Source: Sphingomonas azotifigens NBRC 15497
GTDB taxonomy: Bacteria > Pseudomonadota > Alphaproteobacteria > Sphingomonadales > Sphingomonadaceae
Direction of reading: 5' to 3'
Assembly (NCBI RefSeq): GCF_002091475.1
Contig: NZ_BCTR01000051.1
Coordinates: 1-64,000, forward strand
Length of the DNA stretch: 64,000 nucleotides
The notes beneath the pieces were generated by a model. That model did not search any database. It saw only the letters and a list, made by a program, of their open reading frames with translations, and was not told the origin of the DNA. Positions 35,142 through 42,472 of this stretch are shown here, piece by piece (position 1 is the stretch's first letter; each line of letters opens with the position of its first letter). Made by a program: the position numbers and the translations under genes.

Positions 35142-35239
35142 CCCTCCCGCTTGCGGGAGGGGCTGGGGGAGGGAATGACGTGTAAGAAGCGCCGTGCCGT
35201 CTCTGCCCCTCCCCCGACCCCTCCCGCAAGCGGGAGGGG
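35142..35239. repeat. REP-like palindrome doublet
   Basis: CCCCTCCCGCTTGCGGGAGGGG (35142-35163) and CCCCTCCCGCAAGCGGGAGGGG (35218-35239) are two perfect 22-bp palindromes in opposite orientation, each flanked by GGCTGGGGGAGGG or its complement. The arrangement is typical of dispersed REP-like doublets in high-GC alphaproteobacteria. It lies 48 bp upstream of the kinase gene and may affect its mRNA structure. Confidence 0.8.
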
Positions 35240-35286
35240 AGCGCAGATGGATACCGTCGCACTCTCAAGGCGAGGCGGCTAATCCC

Positions 35287-36855
35287 ATGGCAATGGCGCG
35301 CATTCTCGGGACGATCTGCCTGGGGCTCGTGCTGGCCGTTGCCGCGACCTTTGCCCGGCTGTTCCTGAAGGCGCGCGACCGCCATCGCGCCGCCGAAGAC
35401 GCGAATCAGGCGCAGACCGAACGGCTCCATGCCGAGATCGCCGCGCACCAGGAAACCGAGGCGGCGCTCGCCAAGGCCAAGGAAACCGCTGAAGCCGCCA
35501 ACGCCGCCAAGACGCGCTACCTCGTCGCGGTCAGCCACGAGATCCGCTCACCGCTCAACGCCATCTATGGCTATGCCCAATTGCTCGAACGCGGCGACTC
35601 GATCCCGCCGCAGGAAGCGGGCGGGGTGATCCGTCGCTCGGCCGAGCATCTTACCAACCTCGTCGAGGGCCTGCTCGATATTTCGCGCGTCGAAAGCGGC
35701 GTGCTCCAGGTTCGGCAGGAACTGGTGCGGCTGCCCGCATTGCTCGACCAGGTGGTGGAGATGTTCCGCGTCCAGGCGGCCGCCAAGGGATTGTCGCTCG
35801 ACTATGTCGTCGAGGGGCGGCTGCCAGCTTATGTCCGGACGGACGAGAAAAGGCTGCGGCAGATCCTGATCAACCTGCTGTCCAACGCGATCAAATATAC
35901 CGACACGGGCGGCGCGACGCTCACCGTGCGCTACCGCAGCCAGAGCGCCGCGATCGAAGTTCGCGATACCGGTCCCGGCATTCCACCCGAGGATCTGGAG
36001 CGCATCTTCGAGCCCTTCGAGCGCGGCCGCGAACCCGATACCGTGTTGCAGCCGGGCATTGGGCTAGGCCTGGCCATCACCCGCGTGCTGGCGCGCATCC
36101 TCGGCGGCGAGGTGACGGTCGCCAGCGAACTCGGCAAGGGCAGCCGCTTCCTGCTCCGCCTGCTGCTCCCCGAGCCGATCGAGGCACCGGCGGGGGCGGC
36201 CGCCTATCGCCGCGTCACCGGCTATCAGGGGCCGCGCAGAACGATCCTGGTGATCGACGACAGCCCGGCGCAGATCACCGTGGTCAACCATCTGCTGCGC
36301 CCGCTCGGCTTCTCCGTCTTCGAGGCGAGCGGCGGCACCGCCGGGCTCGCGCTCGCCGAGCATTGTTCGCCCGATCTCGTGCTGCTCGACATCCAGATGC
36401 CGGGCACCAGCGGCTGGGACATCGCCGAGCAGCTGCGTGCGCGGTTCGGTGCGGGGCTGCGCATCGTGATGGTCTCCGCCAATGCGCATGAATTCCATGC
36501 CGGCCGCGACGGTCGCCGCGCGCACGATGCCTTCCTCACCAAGCCGGTCGATCTCGATGCGCTGCTCGACATGATCGCGCGCCAGCTCGGGCTCGACTGG
36601 ATCGTCGAGGCTGCGGAAGCCAAGCCGGCATCCCTGCGTCCGCCGCTGCCGCTGCCGCTGCCGGATGCAGCGGTCCCCTATCTTGTTGAGCTGCGGCGCT
36701 TTACGAAGATCGGGCATGTCCGTGGCATCGAAACCACCCTCGTGACCCTGGAGAGGAACGTTCCCGAAAGCGCCGATCTCGTCGCACGGCTGCGGCCGCA
36801 GCTGGAGGCGTTCGACCTGCGCGGGCTGGCAAGGACGCTCGATGATGTCCGCTGA
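35287..36855 (+). CDS. Hybrid sensor histidine kinase/response regulator
   Basis: A 522-residue hybrid kinase. One N-terminal transmembrane helix (about 5-26) is followed by a coiled coil (30-75), HisKA with phospho-acceptor His84 (VSHEIRSPLNAI), HATPase_c (N box LLSNAIKYT, G1 DTGPGIPP), and a receiver domain (about 318-435) with phospho-acceptor near Asp368 (VLLLDIQMPG). A ~75-residue C-terminal extension follows. There is no periplasmic or PAS sensor, so the signal may be cytoplasmic or come through a partner. The gene overlaps the response-regulator gene by 14 bp and is divergent from the guanidine/urea operon. Confidence 0.92.
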   Translation: MAMARILGTICLGLVLAVAATFARLFLKARDRHRAAEDANQAQTERLHAEIAAHQETEAALAKAKETAEAANAAKTRYLVAVSHEIRSPLNAIYGYAQLLERGDSIPPQEAGGVIRRSAEHLTNLVEGLLDISRVESGVLQVRQELVRLPALLDQVVEMFRVQAAAKGLSLDYVVEGRLPAYVRTDEKRLRQILINLLSNAIKYTDTGGATLTVRYRSQSAAIEVRDTGPGIPPEDLERIFEPFERGREPDTVLQPGIGLGLAITRVLARILGGEVTVASELGKGSRFLLRLLLPEPIEAPAGAAAYRRVTGYQGPRRTILVIDDSPAQITVVNHLLRPLGFSVFEASGGTAGLALAEHCSPDLVLLDIQMPGTSGWDIAEQLRARFGAGLRIVMVSANAHEFHAGRDGRRAHDAFLTKPVDLDALLDMIARQLGLDWIVEAAEAKPASLRPPLPLPLPDAAVPYLVELRRFTKIGHVRGIETTLVTLERNVPESADLVARLRPQLEAFDLRGLARTLDDVR

Positions 36856-37759
36856 TCCCGGCGCCACGATCCTGGTGGTGGACGACACCCCCGAATCGCT
36901 CCGCTTCCTCACCGCGACGCTGGAGCAGGCCGGGATGACCGTGCTGATCGCGGTCGACGGCCTCGCGGCGCTGGAACTGCTCGAGCATGGCACGCCCGAT
37001 CTGATCCTGATGGACGCGGTGATGCCGGGGCTCGACGGGTTCAGCACCACGCGGCGGATCAAGCAGGACGGCCGCTTCCGCCATGTGCCTGTGATCTTCA
37101 TGACCGGGCTGACAGAGAGCGAGCATGTCGTGCGCGGGCTCGATGCCGGTGCGGTGGACTATGTCCACAAGCCGATCGTGGTCGACGAGCTGCTGGCGCG
37201 CGTTTCGGTGCACCTCGCCAATGCGCGGATCGCGCAGAGCAGCCAGTTGGCGCTGGACACTGCCGGGCGCCCCTCCTTCGCGGTGGATGGCGAGGGGCAG
37301 ACCAGCTGGCTGACTCCGCTCGCCGCCGAGACGATCGAGCGGCTGTTCCCCGCATGGTCGCCGCGCGCGCTGCACCTTCCCGACGAACTCGCCGCGATCG
37401 TGCGGCGGCTGCAGGAGCCGGGCGTGCCGGGCGGGGCACAGGCAACGCTGCAAATCGGCGACAGCGCGCTCCAGTGCAGCTTCCTCCGCCAGACCAGCGC
37501 GCGCGAATGGCTGTTCCGGTTGATCGAGAAGCGCGAGGGCGATGCCGAACGCATCCTCGCCGAGCGCCATGGTCTCACCTCGCGCGAAGCGGAGGTGCTG
37601 GTGTGGCTCAGTCGCGGCAAGCAGAACCGCGAGATCAGCGAGATTCTGGAGATCAGCCCCCGCACCGTGAACAAGCATCTCGAGCAGATCTTCCAGAAGA
37701 TGGGCGTCGAGAACCGCGCTTCGGCGACAGCCATCGCCGTGGCGACGCTCGCCGGATGA
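36842..37759 (+). CDS. LuxR-type (NarL/FixJ-like) response regulator
   Basis: A 305-residue regulator. The receiver domain (about 8-130) has the acidic pair VVDDTPE, phospho-acceptor Asp58 (LILMDAVMPG) and the conserved Lys in VHKPI. A ~100-residue linker domain without a recognised motif precedes a GerE/LuxR helix-turn-helix (about 245-300: LTSREAEVLVWLSRGKQNREISEIL). The linker is unusually long for the NarL class. It overlaps both neighbours and is the likely output of the kinase; the divergent transport/catabolism operon is the obvious target. Confidence 0.92.
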   Translation: MMSADPGATILVVDDTPESLRFLTATLEQAGMTVLIAVDGLAALELLEHGTPDLILMDAVMPGLDGFSTTRRIKQDGRFRHVPVIFMTGLTESEHVVRGLDAGAVDYVHKPIVVDELLARVSVHLANARIAQSSQLALDTAGRPSFAVDGEGQTSWLTPLAAETIERLFPAWSPRALHLPDELAAIVRRLQEPGVPGGAQATLQIGDSALQCSFLRQTSAREWLFRLIEKREGDAERILAERHGLTSREAEVLVWLSRGKQNREISEILEISPRTVNKHLEQIFQKMGVENRASATAIAVATLAG

Positions 37760-39300
37760 GCGCGGCGGCGGCGCGGGTGGCGCTGGAGCGGGGGGATTTC
37801 GATACGGCGGCGCGGCTGGCCTCGGCGGCGCTGCCTTCCGCCGAGGGCGCTTTCCTGCTGGGCGTGATCGCGGCGGAGCGGGGCCGGATCGGCGAGGCCA
37901 TCCGGCAGGTCGAGGCGGCGGTGGCGGAGGCGCCGCGCGGCGAATATCGCGCGCAGCTCGCCCGGCTCTACACGCTGGTGCGGCGCGACGGCGATGCGGC
38001 CGCCCAGCTCGCCGCGGCGGAGGCGGACCCGCCCGCCGATGCGCTGTCGCGCGACACGATCGGCTGCGTCTATGCGCGGCTCGGCGACCACGAAGCAGCG
38101 CTGCCGCATTTTGAGGTGGCGGTGGCGCTGGGGCCCGAGAACGACCAGTTCCTTTACAATCACGCGGCGACGCTCAGCTTTCTCGGTCGGGTGGACGACG
38201 CCGAGGCGGTGCTGGAGACCTTGCTCGCGCGCAGCCCCGACGATGCCCGCGCGCACCATCTGCTCGCCGGGCTGCGCAAGCAGGGGCCCGAGCGTAACCA
38301 TGTCGCTCGGCTAGAGGCGGCGAAGCAACGCGCGCGGGGGGCGGACCGGCTGCTCACCGGCTACGCACTCGCCAAGGAGCTGGAGGATATCGGGCAGGGC
38401 GAAGCGGCGCTGGCCTGCCTGCTGGAGGTGAACGCCGAGCATCGCGCCGCGCTCGGCTATGATCCGGCGCGTGACGCGGCGATCGTCGATGCCGTGGCGG
38501 GAAGCTGGCCGGCCTTCGCCGCCGCGCCTGTGACGGATGCACCCGCCGAGGCACCCATCCTGATCATCGGCATGCCGCGCACGGGCACCACCTTGGTCGA
38601 CCGCATCCTTGCCGCGCATCCGGCGATCGAGAGCGTCGGCGAACTCCAGGCGTTGCCGCTGGCGGTAAAGGCCGCGTCGGGCACGCGCAGCCGCACGGTA
38701 CTCGATCCCGAAACGCTGCATGCCGCGGCGACCGCCGATCTCGGCGCGATCGGCCGCGACTATCTGGCGCGTGCGGCGCACCACCGGCGGATGCCCGGGC
38801 GGCGCTTCGTCGACAAATTCCCCGGCAATTTCCACTATGCCGGCATCGCCGCCCGCGCGCTGCCGAACGCCGCGATCGTCTGCCTGCGCCGCAACCCGAT
38901 GGACACGGTGCTCGCCAATTTCCGCAATCTGTTCGCGATCAGCTCGCGCTATTACGACTATAGCTACGACCTGCTCGACATCGCCGAGTACGTCGCCGGG
39001 TTCGAGCGGCTGATGGCGCTCTGGCGCACGGCGTTGCCCGGCCGCATCCTGGAGCTTCGCTACGAGGACATCGTCGCCGATCAGGAAGGCGCGACCCGCC
39101 GCCTGCTAGCCCATTGCGGGCTCGCCTGGTCAGACCGCTGCCTCGACTTCCATGCGCAGGGCGGGGCGGTGTCCACCCCCAGCGCCGCCCAGGTCCGCCG
39201 CCCGATCTACCGCGACTCGGTCGCCCGCTGGCGTCGGCACGAAGCCGCGATGGCGCCCGTCGCCACCTATTTCGCCGAGCGCGGGATCGCCATCGACTGA
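37756..39300 (+). CDS. TPR-repeat sulfotransferase
   Basis: A 514-residue protein. The N-terminal ~200 residues are tetratricopeptide-like repeats (e.g. TIGCVYARLGDHEAALPHFEVAVALGP). The C-terminal domain is a PAPS-dependent sulfotransferase with the 5'-phosphosulfate loop IIGMPRTGTTLVDRIL (about residue 270) and a 3'-phosphate region near CLRRNPMDTVLANFRN. Acceptor substrates of this bacterial family are mostly unknown. Its start overlaps the response-regulator stop (ATGA), so it is co-expressed with the two-component system, an unexpected partner. Confidence 0.9.
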   Translation: MSAAAARVALERGDFDTAARLASAALPSAEGAFLLGVIAAERGRIGEAIRQVEAAVAEAPRGEYRAQLARLYTLVRRDGDAAAQLAAAEADPPADALSRDTIGCVYARLGDHEAALPHFEVAVALGPENDQFLYNHAATLSFLGRVDDAEAVLETLLARSPDDARAHHLLAGLRKQGPERNHVARLEAAKQRARGADRLLTGYALAKELEDIGQGEAALACLLEVNAEHRAALGYDPARDAAIVDAVAGSWPAFAAAPVTDAPAEAPILIIGMPRTGTTLVDRILAAHPAIESVGELQALPLAVKAASGTRSRTVLDPETLHAAATADLGAIGRDYLARAAHHRRMPGRRFVDKFPGNFHYAGIAARALPNAAIVCLRRNPMDTVLANFRNLFAISSRYYDYSYDLLDIAEYVAGFERLMALWRTALPGRILELRYEDIVADQEGATRRLLAHCGLAWSDRCLDFHAQGGAVSTPSAAQVRRPIYRDSVARWRRHEAAMAPVATYFAERGIAID

Positions 39301-39308
39301 CCACGGGG

Positions 39309-39319
39309 TACGTCAAACG
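39309..39319 (+). promoter_or_regulatory. Recurring 11-mer TACGTCAAACG, copy 2
   Basis: GGTACGTCAAACG lies 41 bp upstream of the small secreted protein gene. The 13-mer GGTACGTCAAACG recurs upstream of the TonB receptor gene at 42473 in the same orientation. Confidence 0.35.
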
Positions 39320-39360
39320 GCGCATGGTGCGCCGCGGCGCGCTCCGGCAGCCTCGTCCCC

Positions 39361-39735
39361 ATGGCAAGTTTCGCTCGTTTTGTCCTCACTGCCTCGCTTC
39401 TGATCGCCCCCGCCGCGCATGCAGCGGCCCGCCCGACGGCCAAACTGGTGCGCTGCGGTGCCGAGGAATGCCTGCTCGTTCGCGGCGCGCGCAGTGCTGC
39501 TGACGCGACGATCACGATCAACGATCGCGTTGTGCCGGCGAGTGGCGGGCGAAACTGGAAAGCCCGGATTTCGCTCGCGAACGTAAAAAGTTTGGCGTCG
39601 CCATTCGCGCGCACGCTCTCGGTTGCAGTGGTCGATTCCGCCGGCCGGGTAGAGCAACGCGAGCCGGTTCGGCTGCCGGTCGGCCTGCTGGGGTACAACA
39701 CCGAACTTGCCGCGCTGGTGGTACGGGCGCGGTAA
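39361..39735 (+). CDS. Small secreted protein of unknown function
   Basis: A 124-residue exported protein with a signal peptide (about 1-22, ending AHAA). The mature part has a possible disulfide pair (CGAEEC) and beta-strand-like repeats (LLVRGARSAADATITINDRVVPA). I do not recognise a family. It follows the sulfotransferase gene by 60 bp, with the recurring 11-mer in the gap, so it probably has its own promoter. Confidence 0.75.
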   Translation: MASFARFVLTASLLIAPAAHAAARPTAKLVRCGAEECLLVRGARSAADATITINDRVVPASGGRNWKARISLANVKSLASPFARTLSVAVVDSAGRVEQREPVRLPVGLLGYNTELAALVVRAR

Positions 39736-39789
39736 TTCGTAATAACAGGGGAGTCCTGCTGACGAGTATTATTTTGGAGCTTGCTGCGT

Positions 39790-39800
39790 AATACCGTATT
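39790..39800. promoter_or_regulatory. Palindrome in UrcA-gene upstream region
   Basis: AATAC-C-GTATT is a perfect palindrome in the unusually AT-rich 208-bp spacer before the UrcA-family gene; GTATTA (39766-39771) and TAATAC (39789-39794) also form a longer-spaced dyad. These may mark the promoter of the UrcA gene. Confidence 0.3.
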
Positions 39801-39943
39801 GCTGCGTTGCAAAACTTCGGACGCCTTGGTGCTGCTGAAGGTATTTGTCGTTTGCTCTGCTTCTGTATTGCAATTTCCCGGTCTTCCGACTAGGTGCGCC
39901 TCGACCGCCCGGCTGAGGCGAACCTTGGTTGCAGGAGATTGCC

Positions 39944-40276
39944 ATGAAGATGCTCGTCGCGGCCGCCGCCGCCCTTTCGATCAGCACCGCCGCTTTCGCC
40001 GGCACGACCGACACCGGCTTCGGCAAGGCTTCGGCGACCCTGACGCTCGCCGGGCTCGATCTCGCAACCGCCGACGGCCAGCAGCGCCTCGCCACCCGCA
40101 TCGATCAGGCGGCGCGTACCGTGTGCGGCGAGAGCCTCGCCACCATCCACCCCGATCTCGAAGCCCGCGCGCGCGCCTGCCGCGCCGACGTCGCCGAGCA
40201 GGTCCGCAGCCAGATCGAGGCGCGCGTCGCTCAGGCGAACAAGGGTCGCGGCGTGCAGGTCGCGTCGCTGCGCTGA
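39944..40276 (+). CDS. UrcA-family protein
   Basis: A 110-residue exported protein of the UrcA family, common in sphingomonads and caulobacters. It has a signal peptide (1-19, ending AAFA) and the family core LDLATADGQQRLATRIDQAARTVCG...ARACRADV with two conserved cysteines. AGGAGATT precedes the ATG, which is preferred over an upstream in-frame ATG at 39929. The function of the family is not established. Confidence 0.88.
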   Translation: MKMLVAAAAALSISTAAFAGTTDTGFGKASATLTLAGLDLATADGQQRLATRIDQAARTVCGESLATIHPDLEARARACRADVAEQVRSQIEARVAQANKGRGVQVASLR

Positions 40277-40456
40277 GCCCGCGCCCTTAGACGGCGTCTT
40301 GCGGTCGCGTGCGTCCTGAAAAGACGCGCGCGGCCGTAATGCTTTAGGGGCCGCTACGTCATTCGGCCACCTGCGCGCGCATCGTTTGCATGGCTAGGCT
40401 CCCGGTCAGAAAGGGGAGGCATCGCCTCGCCCGCGACCGACCGGGACGAAAGACGC

Positions 40457-41341
40457 ATGACCAAAGCGCTCGTGAACCTCATTCCGCCGATGACCGTGGT
40501 GGCCGTCGTCTGCTTCTGGGCCCTCGCGCCCGCCGCCGTGCTGGCCAATCCCTGGACGATCGTGATCGTGTCGTCGCTGATCACCTTGTACATCCAGGGC
40601 CTCGAATTCGTGTTCGAGCGGCATGCCGGCTGGCGGATGAACTGGCGCGAGTTCTGGACCGATCTGTTCTATGTCGTGCTCGGCGCGACGGCGATTTCCT
40701 GGGTTTCGCGCACGCTGGCGGACACGCCGCTGCTCGCGCTCAAGCAGTCGCTGGGGATCGCCACGCCGTGGCTGATGCACTGGCCCTTCCTGGCGCAGGT
40801 CGCGCTGGTGATCTTCCTGATCGAGTTCGGCCAATATTGGATGCACCGGCTGATGCACAATTCGGCGCCGTTCTGGCTGACGCATGCGCCGCACCACCAC
40901 CTCACCCAGCTAAACGCCGCCAAGGGCTATGTCGGCAACCCGATCGAGCTGTTCCTGATCAGCCTCAGCGTCGTCGCGCTGTTCGACGTATCCCTGACGG
41001 CGATCTTCTGCGCGGTCAGCGTGATGGGCGTCGTCTCCGGCTTCGCGCATGCCAATGTGCGGTCCGATCCGCCGATCTGGTACAGCTTCGTGTTCACCAC
41101 GATCCGCCACCATAGCCTGCACCACTCGGTGCCGTACGAAGACACGCGCTGCAACTATGGCAACTCGCTGATCCTGCTCGACCGCATCTTCGGCACCTAC
41201 AAGGAGGGCGAGGCGTCGGTCGTCGGCCAGGACGCGCGGCGGCGGCTGTCGATCCGGGAGCAATGGCTGTTCCCGTTCCAGCCGATCCTCACCCGGCTGA
41301 AGGCGCGCCCGGCGGCCACCACTGACGTCGCGGCGGGCTGA
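40457..41341 (+). CDS. Sterol desaturase/fatty acid hydroxylase-family protein
   Basis: A 294-residue membrane di-iron enzyme, a paralogue of the protein at 23848-24792. The histidine motifs WMHRLMHN, THAPHHH and RHHSLHH are intact, and the segments QLNAAKGYVGNPIELFLISLS and YGNSLILLDRIFGT match closely. The substrate is unknown. It lies 3 bp before the beta-propeller gene, so the two form an operon. The 180-bp upstream spacer contains a TACGTCA motif at 40355, similar to the one preceding its paralogue. Confidence 0.92.
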   Translation: MTKALVNLIPPMTVVAVVCFWALAPAAVLANPWTIVIVSSLITLYIQGLEFVFERHAGWRMNWREFWTDLFYVVLGATAISWVSRTLADTPLLALKQSLGIATPWLMHWPFLAQVALVIFLIEFGQYWMHRLMHNSAPFWLTHAPHHHLTQLNAAKGYVGNPIELFLISLSVVALFDVSLTAIFCAVSVMGVVSGFAHANVRSDPPIWYSFVFTTIRHHSLHHSVPYEDTRCNYGNSLILLDRIFGTYKEGEASVVGQDARRRLSIREQWLFPFQPILTRLKARPAATTDVAAG

Positions 41342-41344
41342 GCC

Positions 41345-42277
41345 ATGGCCTGGATGCCGATGCTCGCCATGCTGCTCGCCGCCGCGCCCGCGCCTGCCGA
41401 TCCGCAACCGCACGAGGAACAGGTGCTCTCGGTCCCTGGCTTTGCCGATTTCCTCGCGGTGGACGGCGACAGCGTCTGGGCAACCAACAAGGGGCGCGTC
41501 GAGCGCTGGTCGCGCGGCGGCAAGCTGGCCGAAGTGGTGATGACCCATCCGTGCGGCGCTATGGCGATCGCCGCCGGGTCGCTGTGGGTTGCCGACTGCA
41601 AGGAGGGGACGCTCAACCGCATCGACCTCGCGACCGCCAAGCTGGTGGCGGCGATTCCGACCGGTATCGCCAATCCGCTCGGCGAACTGAACGTCGTCGC
41701 CGGTGCCGGCTCGGTATGGGTGGCGAGCGACAATGCCGGGAAGATCGCTCGGGTCGATCCGGCCGACAATCGGGTGGTCGCGTCGGTCGCAGTCGACCCC
41801 GGCACGCACTATCTCGCCTTCGGCTTGGGGGCATTGTGGGCGGTCAGCAGCGGCGAGCAGTCGCTCCAGCGGATCGACCCGGCGACCAACCAGGTGACCG
41901 GGCGGACCACGCTCGGCAAGCAGCCCGGCTTCCTCGCGGCGGGCGAGGGCGCGGTGTGGGTGCAGGAGCAGGGCGACGGCACGCTCGCGCGGATCGATCC
42001 CGCGACGGTGCAGGTCTCCGGGCGGGTGAAGGTGGGCGCCGATCTGCTCTATGGCGACATCGACACCGGCGGCGGTGCGGTGTGGCTGCGCACCACCGCC
42101 GACCAGACCTTCGTCACCATCGACCCCGTGTCGCTCGCCATCCGCGGACGGCTGGGCAAGCCGAGCGGCAGCGGTGCGCTCCGCTTTACCGGCACGGGCC
42201 TGTGGACCAGCGCCCATGACGTCCAAACCCTGTCCTGGTGGAGCCTGGGGCCCGCATCGACAGCCGCATCGCAATAG
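41345..42277 (+). CDS. Secreted Vgb/YncE-like beta-propeller protein
   Basis: A 310-residue protein with a hydrophobic N-terminus that may be a signal peptide (MLAMLLAAAPAPA). Six to seven ~40-residue repeats follow, each with a GSVWVA- or GALWAV-type strand and an IDPAT-type turn, as in virginiamycin B lyase-like and YncE-like propellers. Catalytic residues of true Vgb lyase are not evident. It probably binds a ligand or protein partner in the periplasm. The operon with the hydroxylase suggests a linked role; a strong terminator follows. Confidence 0.85.
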   Translation: MAWMPMLAMLLAAAPAPADPQPHEEQVLSVPGFADFLAVDGDSVWATNKGRVERWSRGGKLAEVVMTHPCGAMAIAAGSLWVADCKEGTLNRIDLATAKLVAAIPTGIANPLGELNVVAGAGSVWVASDNAGKIARVDPADNRVVASVAVDPGTHYLAFGLGALWAVSSGEQSLQRIDPATNQVTGRTTLGKQPGFLAAGEGAVWVQEQGDGTLARIDPATVQVSGRVKVGADLLYGDIDTGGGAVWLRTTADQTFVTIDPVSLAIRGRLGKPSGSGALRFTGTGLWTSAHDVQTLSWWSLGPASTAASQ

Positions 42278-42296
42278 TCTTCCGAGCTGCTCCCGA

Positions 42297-42331
42297 CGCC
42301 GCGTGCCTTGCCCAAGGTGCGCGGCGTTTTT
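42297..42331 (+). terminator. Rho-independent terminator after propeller gene
   Basis: CGCCGCG pairs with CGCGGCG, with an additional inner CCTTG/CAAGG stem, followed directly by TTTTT. It ends the hydroxylase-propeller operon 20 bp after the stop codon. Confidence 0.8.
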
Positions 42332-42348
42332 GCGCGCGTCCCCGTTCG

Positions 42349-42395
42349 GGAATGCTGCGGTGCGGTACGTCAAACGCCCCATAGCGGAGCATTCC
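42349..42395. promoter_or_regulatory. Inverted repeat enclosing 11-mer upstream of TonB receptor
   Basis: GGAATGCT (42349-42356) is mirrored perfectly by AGCATTCC (42388-42395), and the pairing extends by a few bases. The loop contains GGTACGTCAAACG (42364-42376). It lies 78-124 bp upstream of the receptor gene and could be an operator or an mRNA hairpin. Confidence 0.45.
42366..42376 (+). promoter_or_regulatory. Recurring 11-mer TACGTCAAACG, copy 3
   Basis: TACGTCAAACG lies 96 bp upstream of the TonB receptor gene, inside the inverted repeat at 42349-42395. It matches the site at 39309-39319 over 13 bp. Confidence 0.35.
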
Positions 42396-42472
42396 ATTTG
42401 CCCAAAGTCTGCATGGCATAGCCCGCCGCAAAAGTCGGCGGCCAGGGATCAGACAAAGACAAGGGGGTCAGG

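Noticed and set aside
39766..39794. Third copy of the guanidine/urea operon dyad (GTATTAT...GTAATAC)
   Set aside because: The left arm differs (TATTAT) and the spacing is 15 rather than 14, and the flanking gene is an unrelated UrcA protein. It may be coincidence.
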